Assembly: GCF_041381155.1 (NCBI RefSeq)
Contig: NC_091134.1
Span: 40,197,338 to 40,261,337, forward strand
DNA from: Argopecten irradians
Lineage: Eukaryota; Mollusca; Bivalvia; Pectinida; Pectinidae
Length of the DNA stretch: 64,000 bases
Reading direction: 5' to 3'
The notes under the pieces were generated by a model. It was not told the DNA's origin. It worked only from the letters and a program-made list of their open reading frames with translations, and ran no database searches. Below are positions 1 through 11,560 of the stretch, piece by piece. Position 1 is the first letter of the stretch. Every line of letters starts with the position of its first letter. The position numbers were made by a program, and so were the translations under genes.

Positions 1-17
1 CCAGCCTTAATACCAAT

Positions 18-1375
18 ATGGAGTGTGAACAGGAAAAAAAGGATAGGAAAATTATCATCCGCAGGAGGAGGCGGATACTTTGGTTGAGGTTGCTAGGACT
101 TTTTTCTCAAATGACATATGGTTTATGGTCTAGGTTATTTCCCAATGATGATGATATCAACTTTTCTAAGAATGAGCTTCAGTTCTTTAATGACAAAGCT
201 AACCAATATAACACTTTGACGAAGGGAAATCGTTCGAAAAATGATCATGAATGTCTTGACCATTATTTTCAAGCACATTTTTGCATCTTACATGGAGATG
301 TGGAAGCGGGAGAAAAGCATGTGCAGTACGGACGCAGAGCTGCAAACCTATCGAATAAACCTGATTTATTCTTTCTGCTATTTGCTTTAACAGAAGCACG
401 AATACTTTTCATGAAAGATAATATTAACGAACTTCAAAATTTGTTAGAGGAATGTTTCCAGATGATAGATAGATTAGGAAGGTCATTTCCAACTTTTATC
501 CTCGGCTGGTTTTTCTACAATAAAGCGAGGATACAAACTGATGCTAAAGACGCTATTTTGTATTATAAGTGCGCGATTGACAAGTTTAATAAAAGTGGAA
601 CATTAGACAAGATATTTGGAATGGGTCATGCACTTTGCCAACTAAATATTACTATTCTTCGTTGCGGCGACAGAGCTCATACCATACACAGGACTGATCT
701 ACCGGTACCTTCTGATATGGAAGAAGCTGAAGAAAACTTCAGGAGTTTAAAAAAAATGGCGATTCTCGGACACTGTATAGTCATCAGAATTCAATTTTTG
801 ATAGCAAAGTCTGACCACAGATTTCGCACTGGTGAACTGGAGGATGCATTGAGATCAGCTGAGGAGGCTCATGACCTGGCGTTGAAATATAATTGTATGG
901 AATATAAAGAAATGGCAGAGAAACGAATAGAAGTCTACGACCCTGGACATAGAGGTAATCACTATAACGACATGTCATATATACTTCGCATTGTAATAAA
1001 TGTAATTCAAGTGTCTATTCAAATGATCATGTATGTTTTGAATTCCATGACATGAAGATGCATTCGTATTTATTCGCCTGACATCCTTCTAACCTTTCGA
1101 TATTACTGTTATACCGTATATCCGAGAGAATTATATTTTTACGATTTCGCAGGACATTGCTATGATTGCGAAAATTTGAAAATCGTCAACATTTACAATA
1201 ATTTTTTAGATTTATCGCGTAAATACCAGCTATACGTTATGAAATATAACAAAATACAATAAGTTCAGTATTTTACATTACAGGAAACATGCACCTGAGA
1301 AATCAGCAAAAGATTGTCATCAAACATGCTGAAAAGGTACACACTGGTGATGTTTACCAAAATCAAACATGCTGA
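18..1375 (+). CDS. TPR-like helical protein, paralogue 1, with vestigial RHIM-like tail
   Basis: Two exons are inferred: 18-954 and 1284-1375, joined in phase 1 (donor AG|GTAATC, acceptor ttttacattacag). The product is 342 aa. Residues 7-24 form a very basic stretch (KKDRK, RRRRR) followed by hydrophobic residues. The rest is helical with TPR-like spacing, including the family signatures LGWFFYNKA, GHALCQLNI and IAKSDHRFRTGELEDAL. Exon 2 starts MHLRNQQ, like paralogue 3, gives one degenerate repeat (HAEKVHTGDVYQNQ) and stops at 1373. The frame is open to the window edge, so the true start may lie upstream; ATG 18 is only the first visible one. If the intron is retained the frame closes at 1055. 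The intron is clearly homologous to that of paralogue 3, so the two genes share a recent duplication. The molecular function is not recognised; a scaffold or adaptor role is inferred from the TPR-like fold only. Confidence 0.65.
955..1283 (+). other. intron of paralogue 1
   Basis: This 329-bp phase-1 intron matches intron 12504-12851 of paralogue 3 along most of its length. Shared blocks include ttatatttttacgatttcgc and the acceptor ttttacattacag. The shared intron supports the two-exon model for both genes. Confidence 0.6.
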
Positions 1376-1480
1376 AAATGTACACACTGGTACACGTGAC
1401 GTTAATAACCAAATCACACAGCAACATTTTTCCGATCCAGGCGGATTATCAGTTATTTGCCTATACACAGTGAGAGGATA
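1324..1480 (+). pseudogene. decayed RHIM-like repeat exon of paralogue 1
   Basis: Two copies of the 45-bp repeat seen in paralogue 3 are present but in different frames. The first (from 1325) reads HAEKVHTGDVYQ. About two bases are missing relative to the consensus after it, which causes the stop at 1373. The second (from 1364, another frame) reads KHAENVHTGTRDVNNQIT and carries a six-base insertion after HTG. In both copies the core is VHTG, so both the Gln and the third hydrophobic position of an RHIM core are lost. The sequence after it (ggatattttcggaga near 1475) matches the flank of paralogue 3. Confidence 0.6.
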
Positions 1481-2030
1481 TTTTCGGAGAACCAGATATT
1501 TCTTCTTGTTTTTTTTTCAGTTTGTGTATCCTTAGTGTCGATGTTCAATATCAAAATTTTAAAATATAATACTGATTGATATAACACCATAGATGTCTTA
1601 ACATCTCGTACAAAAATGAAAATGATAAAGACGGGCAAGATCATAATCACTGCGAAAAAGTATCTGATGTTTAATTAAAATCAATTTTGAATTGAAAAAA
1701 TGAATATACATGCATATAAATATATATTATTTACTCCCTATATACGTGCATGTTGCATGTAATTATGTGCTGAGGGCGTATATAGGCCCTGCCTGCTGCC
1801 CAATTCAAATTGTGATTTACTAAAATATCCGATGATGGCTACTTTACAATGGTACATCTTGGTTAATGCAGGAACATAGGAAATTGCTTACCAGACCATC
1901 GCGCTTTACTGCAGATCTGTGTGACGTATATAAAGTTAATGCGTGTTATGTCGTGTATATGTAAGGAATTTCTTGTGAATAAATAGTATTGATATCATTC
2001 TCAGTCTACTTGATTTAATTCCAATACACT
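1481..2030. other. gene-free stretch
   Basis: AT-rich sequence 3' of paralogue 1. No supported gene, RNA or clear repeat was seen. Confidence 0.5.
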
Positions 2031-2034
2031 TAGT

Positions 2035-2900
2035 GATGCACACCTCTGAGAGGTCAAAATTTTCTTGTATCAAACTTTTTTGAGCTACATGTATTATCAC
2101 TCAAAGATTCCTAATTAACAAAATATTGGATTTTATGGGAATTTTGTCGTTTTGACCATATACACTCGATGTTAAATCCATAATTTCCTAATGAGGTGTT
2201 TGATATGCATGAATGTTTGCAGAATTAATTTTCCAGTAGTGGTTTTTAAAAATATAGCAGTTATGTTCAATAAGACTCCTCTTTGTACTCAGAATAAAAA
2301 CATATGCTACCCCAACCCCTTAATTTTGGGCTTCAAAATGCACCATTTTCAGCCATTTTTGCCAGATTTAACCCTTTAAAGAAAAAGTTCTGGTATTAAA
2401 ATTTTGGAAATATTTTGCGTATCAATAGGGAAAAGGTTAACTTTTCCAAACAAGGCAGAAAAATGGGGGGTCCGTGTGCTTACTTTTTTGCCCCACTTTA
2501 ATATTTGTGATTTTTTTTAATATAACTAAGATTAAAAAATAAAAGTGCTAAAATTACCATTAAATATAAAGTATAGTGACAAAAACGTATGATGTCACAC
2601 ATTAATTCTTAATATTTTAATTACCACGAAGCTAGTAAAGAATTACTGCAAATTAGCTCGATGCAGCTAAAAAATTCAGACGCATTGATGATTTAAGTAA
2701 AAACAATTTAAGCCAAAAATGGTAATACTTTGGCTCTACTCAAAGCGAAAAAAGACACACTTTCAAAATGGCCGCCAAATGGGTCTTTTCTTTAAATCCC
2801 CTTAAAAAAATTTTCGATAAACTTTGCACCTGGCAACTTGCTACAGATATTAATGGTATCATATAATTCATATGTTGAAATACCCATTAAGGAACAAAAA
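2035..2900 (+). repeat. dispersed repeat family A, copy 1
   Basis: This stretch is homologous to the reverse complement of about 28,950-29,490. Shared blocks include gttttgaccata, tttttgagcta, tactcagaat and ctaccccaacccc, in the same order and at similar spacing. It contains no transposase-like frame, so it is an interspersed non-coding repeat of unknown class. Confidence 0.6.
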
Positions 2901-3832
2901 CAACACTGCCGTTTGTAAGGTCGATTCTGGTTGAAACAATGGCGTAATGCATTAATAGATAACAAGTATGAAATTAAAATGGGAAATGAAGCAATTGTCT
3001 ATGTAAGATTAAATTTAAAGGATTTATTTGCTTTCATCTTATGAACACAAAACACTGGGTAAAACACTCTCATCATAATCCGAAATTCGTTTATCTCCAT
3101 ACCACAAAATAGGCCTTCAAGTTAATCCTTAGGAAATTTCTATTGTATTTTTCTTGATTACGTTATCCACGAGCTCGAATATTGGCATCAAATGGAAAAT
3201 TACCATTGAAGGATCTGACTCATGTTTGTTTACTTAATAACAGTTACGGTATTACACGTTGCATTTCGTCTGAAAATAGCACACCATTTTTAGTCATATT
3301 TGGCCAATCGCTAAACGTTATATATCCATGCCTTATCTTCGTGATTTGAATAATGTAATGGCATAGCATTTAAAAAAACGATATTCCTTTGTTTGGTTTA
3401 AATCCTAATAGGTACTTTTTATTTATTTATCAATCTACATAACTTATCGGCTTTTCATACATGTATTAACGATGTAAAACTAGCTTACAGAGATTTAGAA
3501 GCTAAATTCTGATGCATTTTGAAAACTTGTCAATTTTAGTCGATTTAATGAATCAAGGATATACTTTATATTTAACAGACTTATGAAGGGGTTTTTTCGT
3601 TTGATTCTACATGTACTTTGGTATTTAAAATTTGTCCACATCATATTTCAAAAAATATTAGAAAATGTTAAATAAAAACCAGGTTTGTAAACAAAGTCAT
3701 ATACAATCGAAACGTAAAAATGAGTTTAAATCAAATCAAAACACATGCAATATATGGCGTTTACATCTAGAACACTATGATTTTTATCTTGGTTACCTCG
3801 AACGCTCAGCATAACGAAAAATTAAGTACATG

Positions 3833-3859
3833 TAAATAAAATAAATAAATAAATAAATA
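3833..3859. repeat. (AAAT)n microsatellite
   Basis: Tandem aaat units with no interruption over about 27 bp. Confidence 0.85.
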
Positions 3860-4204
3860 GCTTGTCAAGATTGGTGGTTATTTTTCTGAACAGCGAAGAA
3901 TTTTCGTTAAATTGTTATAATTTATCTTATCTTCACAGGGAAATAATTTCGAATACTTAAAGTGTACCAATAAGTACATTTTCACTCTATATTCTTAATT
4001 TTGATAATTTAAAGGATATGTGTTAAATACATTGACTCTATGCAGAAGTAAGATAATACATATCCATTATACTTGTGGAAATTTCCACGGTACCGCATGT
4101 CTCCATTCCTGTCTTTTTATGCTGATCAATATCTAATTACGTCATTGTTAATTTGTTTATTGAAATTAAGCACCATATGTACATTGTAACCATGTAAATA
4201 GTTT

Positions 4205-4275
4205 CAATCTGAACCAGGATTTGAACCCGCTATTGTGTCATGCATAACCATGACTGATTTGTAGTGTGGATTTAC
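4205..4275 (-). repeat. tRNA-like/SINE-head remnant
   Basis: The minus strand at 4229-4218 reads GGGTTCAAATCC, a good RNA polymerase III B box and T-loop. Only about four of five T-stem pairs form and no full cloverleaf is seen, so a decayed tRNA-derived SINE head is more likely than a tRNA gene. Confidence 0.35.
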
Positions 4276-4559
4276 CAATCGGATGTGGAGCAGGGCCAAA
4301 TTTGTCGGTTTATAATTATAGTTTACATAATGGACTGTAAATTTACAGTGTAGGTAACGTCTTATATATTAACTAATGTCTATATATATTTCTTTTCGTT
4401 ATCCCACGCCATACATGAACAGTCGACGGATAGTTCTAAAAATAGTCATAGGAGTAAATTGACTTTTTTGTAAAATTTTCGAAAATTTACGAAGAAAATG
4501 GAAATTTTACGAATTTGTGAATACATAATAAATTGTGCGAAATAAAAACGTTGGTTTGA

Positions 4560-4645
4560 ATACCGAAATCTAATCGGTGACGTTGAATATCAAGAAAAGA
4601 TATATCCCTGTGGTCTGGATTATTTCCATAGACATCCTGGTGAAG
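4560..4645 (+). other. candidate 5' exon of paralogue 2
   Basis: The stretch ends in a near-perfect donor (GAAG|GTAAGTG, GT at 4646). The next good acceptor (ctttttatcag, ending 6127) lies 42 bp before the start codon of paralogue 2. This would be a mostly untranslated first exon with a ~1.48-kb intron. The 5' boundary is not visible. It rests on splice-site quality alone. Confidence 0.3.
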
Positions 4646-5393
4646 GTAAGTGTTAACGTTGATTGTTTACCGGGTGTATTTCATCTGCCTTATTAGGGTA
4701 AATTGGATTCCGCGTAATGAATAGATTTATACATTGTATCATCAGTGTATTTGACAATGTCTTATCTCAAACTGTCATTATGGCCAAGCGCTTTTATATA
4801 TTCTCACAAATTGTTTCTTTTAGTCGCTTGAAATATAAATGTAATGAGATAATATGTCAAATACATTAATCGTTTGTTAGTGTTCCGTAAGGAAATTATC
4901 TTACTGGGAAAAGTGAGCATCCTTGAAAGAAGTTAGATAATAGCCACTCTATACAGATACTGCAAACCAACTTTCTTTCCCGTGCGATTTACTTACGAGT
5001 GTAAAGCTAAAATCAGCTATAAAGTATAGCAGACGTTATTAGAATATTAGCTTACTGTAAACCACCTATTTCCACGGTGACTTAATTTACGATGTTTTCA
5101 AGACAATTTCATTGTGCTATTTACAGACAAAACACCCAATTTTAGTTGAAGTTTTGTATCCTTTTCGCGGTGATGTATTCTCGCGAATTCCTATCGAAAA
5201 AATAAATCTCCCTCGAAAATAACATGGATTACAATAATTACAGTGCATTCACAAAAAGGGGCAGGTGCTTAGTGGTATTTGGTCGTTTGTATACGTCGAT
5301 ATACTAATGCTATATAGGCAAACTCACTTCATAGAAACAATATGTTATCCAATAACGACATTAATAAACAAAAACAACTACAGTAAAACAAAG

Positions 5394-6003
5394 AAACAAA
5401 AGGTCTCTGGGCCTTAACGGTCATCTGACTATTGGCACAATACAACACCTCAAAGAATATAGTAGTGGCAAATAATAAGGCAATACAAATAACTATTTTG
5501 ATAGAAGTTCAGGTTCTCATATATTTGATGAATTATACAATAAATGAAGGTCCCTTGATCCCCAACATGCTACAAGTCCAATATCTGGTTTCTAGGACTC
5601 TTAGTTATTTACAGATTTAAAGATTTTAGCCTATTTGATCCCGGTGACCTTGAATGAGGTCAAGGTTATACACTTGAACAAGCTTGGTAGCCATTCGTCC
5701 AAGCATGTCACAGGCTTAATATCAGGTCTCTAGGCCTCTTAGTTATTCATAAGACGTCGTTGAAGTCGTTTAAAGATTTGAGCCTATTTGACTCCTGTGG
5801 CATTGAATAAAGGTCAAGGTCATTCATTTGAACAAACGTGGTAGCTCTTTATCCCTGCATGCTACAGGCCAAATATCAGTACCTTTGGCCTTTAAGTTAT
5901 TGAGAAGAAGTCGTTTAAATGAAAAGTTTACGCAAGGCTCACGACGACGGACAGTGCATGATGACAAGAGGTCATACTGACCCTTGGGGCAAATGACCTA
6001 AAC
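5394..6003 (+). mobile_element. non-autonomous dispersed element (AACAAAAGG..GGCC termini)
   Basis: The left end reads aacaaaaggtctctgggcc then ttaacggtcatctgac. The right end reads ggtcatactgacccttgg then aaatgacctaa, an imperfect inverted match. Internally there are about three degenerate ~145-bp units (each with cttagttatt and a ggtcaaggt block). It has no coding capacity. The same termini recur at 39,977, 55,639 and 62,745. It lies in the inferred first intron of paralogue 2. Confidence 0.65.
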
Positions 6004-6168
6004 ACTAACTCTGTAACCAGTACGTAGATTAGGAATAAAATTCTATAAGACAGATAAACTTCTATTAGCTATAGAGAAAATAAACTTTCTCGAAAGAACT
6101 GAAAAATGTATTTTCACTTTTTATCAGATTCCAACATTTGAGGACCTGAACGCCCTGTCAATAGCAAG

Positions 6169-7302
6169 ATGACGACAATATCTCTTTTGAAGTCGGACAC
6201 GAGTGAAACCGACAATACGGTTGGAGATTTAAGAAAAGTCTTCATCGAACAATCTAAACGAGGATATGAAAATCGCTGTCGAATAGTCTTGAAATGGCTG
6301 TGTTATCAAAGCGGACTTCGAATGCTCACGTTTGACCGGTCTCTATATTCTTTGTCCGAACGAGAGAAATTTTTCTTCAACCAGGCAGCTAATTTGTACA
6401 ATCTAGCTCAGAGCGATAAACTGTCAGCACTGTGCTGCATTCTGGAATGTAAAGAAGACATCAGCTTAGTATGTTTAGCCCTGTATTTCCAGGCCAATCA
6501 AGCTATCTTGAGACGTGACTTAGAACAGGCAAAGGACTGTATAGCCAAGGGATTGCATAGGGCGAAGGAGTCCAACAAGTATGAACTGCTTACCATGATG
6601 TTAGCCTCACCATTGGCTAGAGTGTACAGGATGGAAGGTCAGAGGGAAGAGCTTCAGAACTTTCTTAGTGAATGTTTCATGATGTTGGAACTGAAAGGAA
6701 AGGTGGTTTCGGGTCGTTTCCTAGGATGGTTGTTCTACAGCCAGGCACAAGAACGACTCATGCGTGGTAACGCGTTGGATCTATCTAATCCAACCTCCAT
6801 GTCCGAGTATATAAAATATTCCAATAAGGCAGTAGCATGTCTGGAATATGCCCTTGACGTTTTCAATGAGGATGAAACCGAAGATAAACATTTCGGACAG
6901 GCCTACTGTCTTTGCCGACTCGTCATTTGCCTGCTGGGGTGCGGTGAAGATGGATCTACTATAGACCTTGTTGATACACCGTACCCGGGTGAATTCCGAT
7001 CTGCTCGTAAATACCTGAACCAGTTAGACAAGTCTCCAACACGGCATTGCACAGTGATAAAAATTATGCACGAGATGGCTAAATCGGACTATCTTTATAG
7101 GACTAGGAATTTTCAGGGAGCATCAGAATCTGCAGTGAAAGCTGCTGAATTATCCGAATGGTATGGGTGTAGTGAGTTCACAGAGATTACCAGAAAACGG
7201 AGAGAGTTATACATGATGAAATCGGAAAAAATAACATTAAATTACTTTTATGTTGTGTATCATAAAATAAAAATAAACAAAAGGGACCAATGTCTCAAAT
7301 AA
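6169..7302 (+). CDS. TPR-like helical protein, paralogue 2 (no RHIM-like tail)
   Basis: One 377-aa coding exon. ATG 6169 is the first start after an in-frame TGA upstream, within an exon whose acceptor ends at 6127. It shares the family layout: a basic/hydrophobic N-terminal region (CRIVLKWLCYQ, residues ~37-47), then ANLYNLAQ, LGWLFYSQA, AYCLCRLVICLLGCGED, and AKSDYLYRTRNFQGA, which fits a TPR helix pair. It carries extra residues between the LGW and LCRL blocks compared with its siblings. The conserved phase-1 donor used by paralogues 1 and 3 is absent, and the frame continues into a lysine-rich tail (HKIKINKR) before the stop. No RHIM-like repeat follows in the next 1 kb. An AATAAA-like signal lies just after the stop. 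Function unrecognised; adaptor or regulator is an inference. Confidence 0.75.
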   Translation: MTTISLLKSDTSETDNTVGDLRKVFIEQSKRGYENRCRIVLKWLCYQSGLRMLTFDRSLYSLSEREKFFFNQAANLYNLAQSDKLSALCCILECKEDISLVCLALYFQANQAILRRDLEQAKDCIAKGLHRAKESNKYELLTMMLASPLARVYRMEGQREELQNFLSECFMMLELKGKVVSGRFLGWLFYSQAQERLMRGNALDLSNPTSMSEYIKYSNKAVACLEYALDVFNEDETEDKHFGQAYCLCRLVICLLGCGEDGSTIDLVDTPYPGEFRSARKYLNQLDKSPTRHCTVIKIMHEMAKSDYLYRTRNFQGASESAVKAAELSEWYGCSEFTEITRKRRELYMMKSEKITLNYFYVVYHKIKINKRDQCLK

Positions 7303-8300
7303 CGATAAAATAAACAGAGATAATTCTGATTTGTATATAATTATATATTATTATAATATTATTTAAATATATGCATCTCTGAAATTTACTTAGATACACA
7401 TGGATGTTATCTTTTGCCTGTTGGAATATAATTTGTATTAAATATTGATATTTAATTCAAATTTTGTTTCTTGTGGTTTCTAATATACAAGGATGCGCTA
7501 TATTTTAAGTAATGCCCAATACAATGCACGCAACTCTATTCAGCAATATCAAAATAACTTTAAAACTTCATTTAATTGTTACACAGCGTCAATCTTATGC
7601 GTGGTTTTAATCATGATAAACGTAAACTTTTGTAACACTTTACTAATATTTCCTTGTATGAATAGTCTAGACACTTAAGGATACTGCCTCCTGTGGTCAT
7701 TCTCGAGAAAAGTGTGTGCTTGTTTAGTAAAGAAAACCTTTCAACGGTTCCATCTTTAAAGAGTAAGTAGTTTTATCAATTTGGCTTGCCTCGCTCCTCG
7801 GGCTTTTGACCGCAGCCTGATTTAATGCTGAAAACTCTTACAACAAAACGTGGCTTAATTATTTTTTTAATTTATGCTCAAACCCGCTTTAATAGACTAT
7901 TGATATCTTGACCACTCCCGATTTGAAAAGCTGAGACCCTAAGGTTATGAATGAAAATCACATGAAAGAACCACAAGATATGACAATGTTTGAATTTTTT
8001 CTGTCATATCTTGGAATTGAGGGTCAAAATGTTGTAAACAAATTATTTATTTAGTTCAACTCAGACTCGCTGTAGTGTACCCGATCTGGAGTGGACACTT
8101 CGAGATGGCGGCCGGTTCAGAACGGGTACACCACAGTGAAACTGCCGATAACGATGTTTACAATATGGGTAATAGGTATTCGTATTTTTTTTTGAAGTCC
8201 TAATGCATTTGTACAGACATTTTAAGGCTATATCTCACATGACAAGTAAAGTATTTAAGGTTTGTTTTGGTTAGTTAAACATCCCACCAACAACCGGGAT
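7303..8300. other. gene-free stretch with dispersed-repeat terminus
   Basis: No coding exon is supported. At 7676 the sequence ttaaggatactgcctcc resembles repeat ends at 59,248 (ttaaggatactccaccgcc) and, inverted, at 29,487 (ttaaggatgtgctccg), suggesting a family starting with TTAAGGAT. Confidence 0.4.
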
Positions 8301-8384
8301 CATTTAAGAATGTGCTATGTTTCTATTGCGGAGAAAAACGGAGTAGCTGCCATTATGCTGTATCGCATTTGGTTATAATAAAAC

Positions 8385-8523
8385 TTGAAACTTGGAGGGA
8401 AACCATCGACCATCGGAAAATTACATGATAACTGTCCCACATGGGGTTCGAATTCGCAACTCGGAGATGGAGGGCTTGTGGTTATATGTTGCGACACTCG
8501 ACCACTCGACCATCGCGGTCCCA
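8385..8523 (-). repeat. tRNA-derived SINE
   Basis: Read on the minus strand it begins gggaccgcgatggtcgagtgg (A-box-like) and has a B box gcgaattcgaacccc near 8455-8441, followed by tgtgggacagt. The B-box segment and the string ccacaagccctcca also occur in the element at 28.1-28.4 kb on the same strand. It is a typical pol III-driven short element with no protein. Confidence 0.6.
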
Positions 8524-8741
8524 TATATTTTAGGTTGATCATAACGCTTTTAATATGTGATATTGTGAATGAATGGCAATTGTATACATGTAGGATTGGG
8601 GTTATCAAAATTGAATGCTTCTATGACTGACAGTAGTTTATTTACAAACTTACAACATCAAATATCAACGTTCACGTCAATGTTCGTCATATCTTATTCA
8701 CTGGCGATCGATGAAAATACCTATACAGCCACAATTTCCTA

Positions 8742-8840
8742 ACCTGAAATTGACCAGAAATAGACCAAAAGCTCAGGTCAAGAAATTTTGACCTAACATC
8801 GACCTAAAATTGACCAGATTTCTTGTCTGAAGTTCAGGTT
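8742..8840. repeat. short inverted-repeat element
   Basis: The ends pair (aacctgaa at about 8742 and ttcaggtt at about 8832-8839), and the inside repeats ttgacc/gacctaa blocks in both orientations. A MITE or chance foldback is possible. Confidence 0.3.
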
Positions 8841-9369
8841 ATGATATATTGCCTGTGTATAAGTTTTGTATAAAATGTCATTATAATTTACATAACATAA
8901 TAAATGTCCCAATAGAAATCCATAGTCTGTTGACTTATGGACAGAATGAAATATATACTAAGTGTAAGATTTGGGTTTATTTCAATGATCGAACCCCAAA
9001 ACAAAAAGTGTTAGGTTTAAGGTGGTATGATGATCCTCAACTAAATGTATCCTTAACGCAAGTTCCTTTTTAAAATGTCAAGTTGTGTTACACCATTAAG
9101 GAATAGTTAAAAGAATGGTAATTGATTCTCTCTAACAACATGGCTAATGCATATTTAATCCAACAACATTATCGAATCATCCTATCACACTATATCTAGT
9201 GAGAACATACCATGCCTTATGTATGTTAAGATGGAAACGTACATGCAGAATTCACTTTACATTTACTAATAACACTGTCGAGATGTGAAATGAAATTGTA
9301 GAACACAATTTGACTTCATGGTCTCACCTTATGTACTTATTTCAATGCACTATAGATGTAAATATATCG

Positions 9370-9545
9370 AGTTTGGCAGTACTGCCAAAAATCATTTTCA
9401 GCTTTTATTTCTACTTGTAAATTTAAAACCTATGCATTGTAAGCATTGTAAGTGTCAAAATGTTGGTAAATTTTGATGGTGAATAAAATTTTAAAATTTC
9501 TTCTTGATTTGTGAGTATGAAAATTACGGCACATATAACTTAAAA
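9370..9545 (+). repeat. duplicated non-coding block, copy 1
   Basis: Homologous to about 11,050-11,230: both contain gtactgcca..aaatcatttt, acttgta, ggtaaattttg, and gagtat..aaattac. Weaker similarity extends upstream of both copies. It probably marks an old tandem duplication of the sequence before paralogue 3. Confidence 0.5.
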
Positions 9546-9947
9546 TAAAAAGCTTGATAGATCATTTTCATAAAGTTGAAGATATCAATAAGGTTTTCTG
9601 ACGAATCAACGATACAACAATTTATATTTCTAAGCTTTATTTTCATTCTTTTAAAATATATTTTATCATACAATAGTGTTAATTTATCAAGAAATATTGA
9701 AAGAGGCTCTTGTAATCGTTCCAATTTTGTAAAATAATCAAAGCGATCTGGTTACATAAGCACATTAGTGACGATAATGTTATTTTTAATCGCATTGGAT
9801 ATACAGGTACATGTATTACATTTTTTTACAGGTATGTTCAGTTTATTATAGACAAAGCTAATTTGAGTTATGTGTATGTATTAATAGAGCAGTTCTGGAA
9901 AACCCAAATTTACAACAACAAAAAATTGATACTAAGCAACATACAAT

Positions 9948-10005
9948 CACTGAGATTCGATCCAGCACTTGAACACAGTCCTGTAACCTATCAAAACCTC
10001 CACCA
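9948..10005 (-). repeat. tRNA-like SINE-head remnant
   Basis: On the minus strand an A-box-like gttttgataggtt is followed about 20 bp on by a B-box-like ggatcgaatctca. No complete cloverleaf was found. Confidence 0.3.
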
Positions 10006-10035
10006 TGCTTCGAAAAAAGTTTGTTCGATAATGAG
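9990..10035 (+). other. candidate 5' exon end of paralogue 3
   Basis: An AATGAG|GTAAGTAC donor (GT at 10036) is the best candidate upstream. The next acceptor (ctcgtttcag, ending 11475) precedes the coding exon of paralogue 3. The implied ~1.44-kb intron is close to the 1.48-kb one proposed for paralogue 2. The 5' limit of the exon is not visible. Confidence 0.25.
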
Positions 10036-11049
10036 GTAAGTACGAATGTATTTCGGATTTGAAATTAAATAATAGGAACATACTTTGATGTGAAGAAAAT
10101 CAAATTGGGAATAGTCAAATTAATAATATGGGTATTAATAAATTTAAAATTAAATAATTCAAATAAATTGTTCCTCAATTGATTCATGGCTTCTTCCATC
10201 TTCATAATTTATCATATTACAGATAGTCCCAATACAAGATATTCATTTAGATAGTTTTGCAATTAAATTGGGTGTGAATATGGAGAAAGCAAATAGACAT
10301 ACTTGATTATTATTATTCTTGTAAAATAACCAGAATCAATTTTTAATTTGTTGAAATTAAATTGATAGAAATATTGATGAGATATATAAAACAAACACAT
10401 TCTCGTGCGCGCACATTTAAGATCTTTGCTTTCTGACAAATTGATTTTACATGAAAAATGAAAAGATCGTACTCTTGATTTGAAAATAGATAAGAAAGAT
10501 TGAAATTGTTTTATAAAACAAATGGGAATACCGCTTTAGTTATTCGAATGGAAATTTTGAAACATAGTATATGATGAGTTTTATAAGAATTTTTCACAAA
10601 AAAAGTAAAAAGCAGAATATTGTTTCATCATCATGGATTAAAACTTTTTCAATCTTATAGATTTTTTTCGTGAAACTTAATTTCTCCGAAATAGTATTTT
10701 GTTGAGTCGATTTGAAGTTTTGGTGTGGGCAACCACCATTTACCAAACACTTGTCACATAAATTCATTGAGTGTACGGTATGGTTTCGGAATGTTCTTTT
10801 TTTTTTTGTCTTTTGTATTTTCTAATGTATCCACTGTAATGTCCACACTGTTATGCTATCTCCAGTAATCTATTTGAAACCATACGACTTGGTGAATTAA
10901 TGCCTTATTAACATTATAATTACATCACAGAATTTATGCAGTGTAAGATTCTTGTTTAATGTATGTTTAGCAGAAGTTACTTTACAATTACAACAACACT
11001 ATGAAAATGTATAACGAAACTTTAGACCACAACTTGGCTTTATGACCGT

Positions 11050-11230
11050 ATGTAAGTACTGCCAGAAATCATTTTAGGCTCTTACTTGTACTTGTAACAT
11101 TAAATCCTGTGCATCGGAAGTAATGTAATTTTCAAAACGGTGGTAAATTTTGGTTGTGAATATAATATTTAAAAAAAAAAACGCTTTTTGATCGATGAGT
11201 ATAAATATTACAGCACATACAACTTTAATG
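11050..11230 (+). repeat. duplicated non-coding block, copy 2
   Basis: Partner of 9370-9545, in the same orientation. A poly-A run near 11,170 separates the two conserved halves. Confidence 0.5.
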
Positions 11231-11560
11231 TAAATGAACTTTCATTCGCATGCAATTTACTTTGGCTTATTTCCCGACCTTAATGAATTCATGAAAGTTT
11301 ATTTCTGCGAATAAATAATTACCAAATATATATATTTAACAGAAATTTTCATTCTGCGAACATTACTCTCCACGAACTATAATTGCGAAATTTAATAACC
11401 GCAAAAGAAAGTTTGGTTACAGTTACTGTGATGAATATTAAAATATATTATAAATATTTCATTTTCTCGTTTCAGCATTGGTGATAGAAAACTAGATTAA
11501 TTACATCCTAAATTGAGATGTGTATATTGTGACCATATCATAGCTAGCACAGAAGAAAGC

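Larger units (their letters stand above)
2900..5390. other. gene-free AT-rich stretch
   Basis: No protein-coding exon is supported. It contains an AAAT microsatellite (3833-3859), a tRNA-like B-box remnant (4218-4229) and a strong splice-donor-like site at 4646, each described separately. Confidence 0.5.

Noticed and set aside
4205..4275. A functional tRNA gene on the minus strand.
   Set aside because: Only a B box and part of a T-arm are seen; no acceptor or anticodon stem could be formed.
8315..8630. Overlapping open frames of 97 and 81 codons.
   Set aside because: Both lie in a tRNA-derived SINE and its flanks, with non-ATG or unsupported starts.
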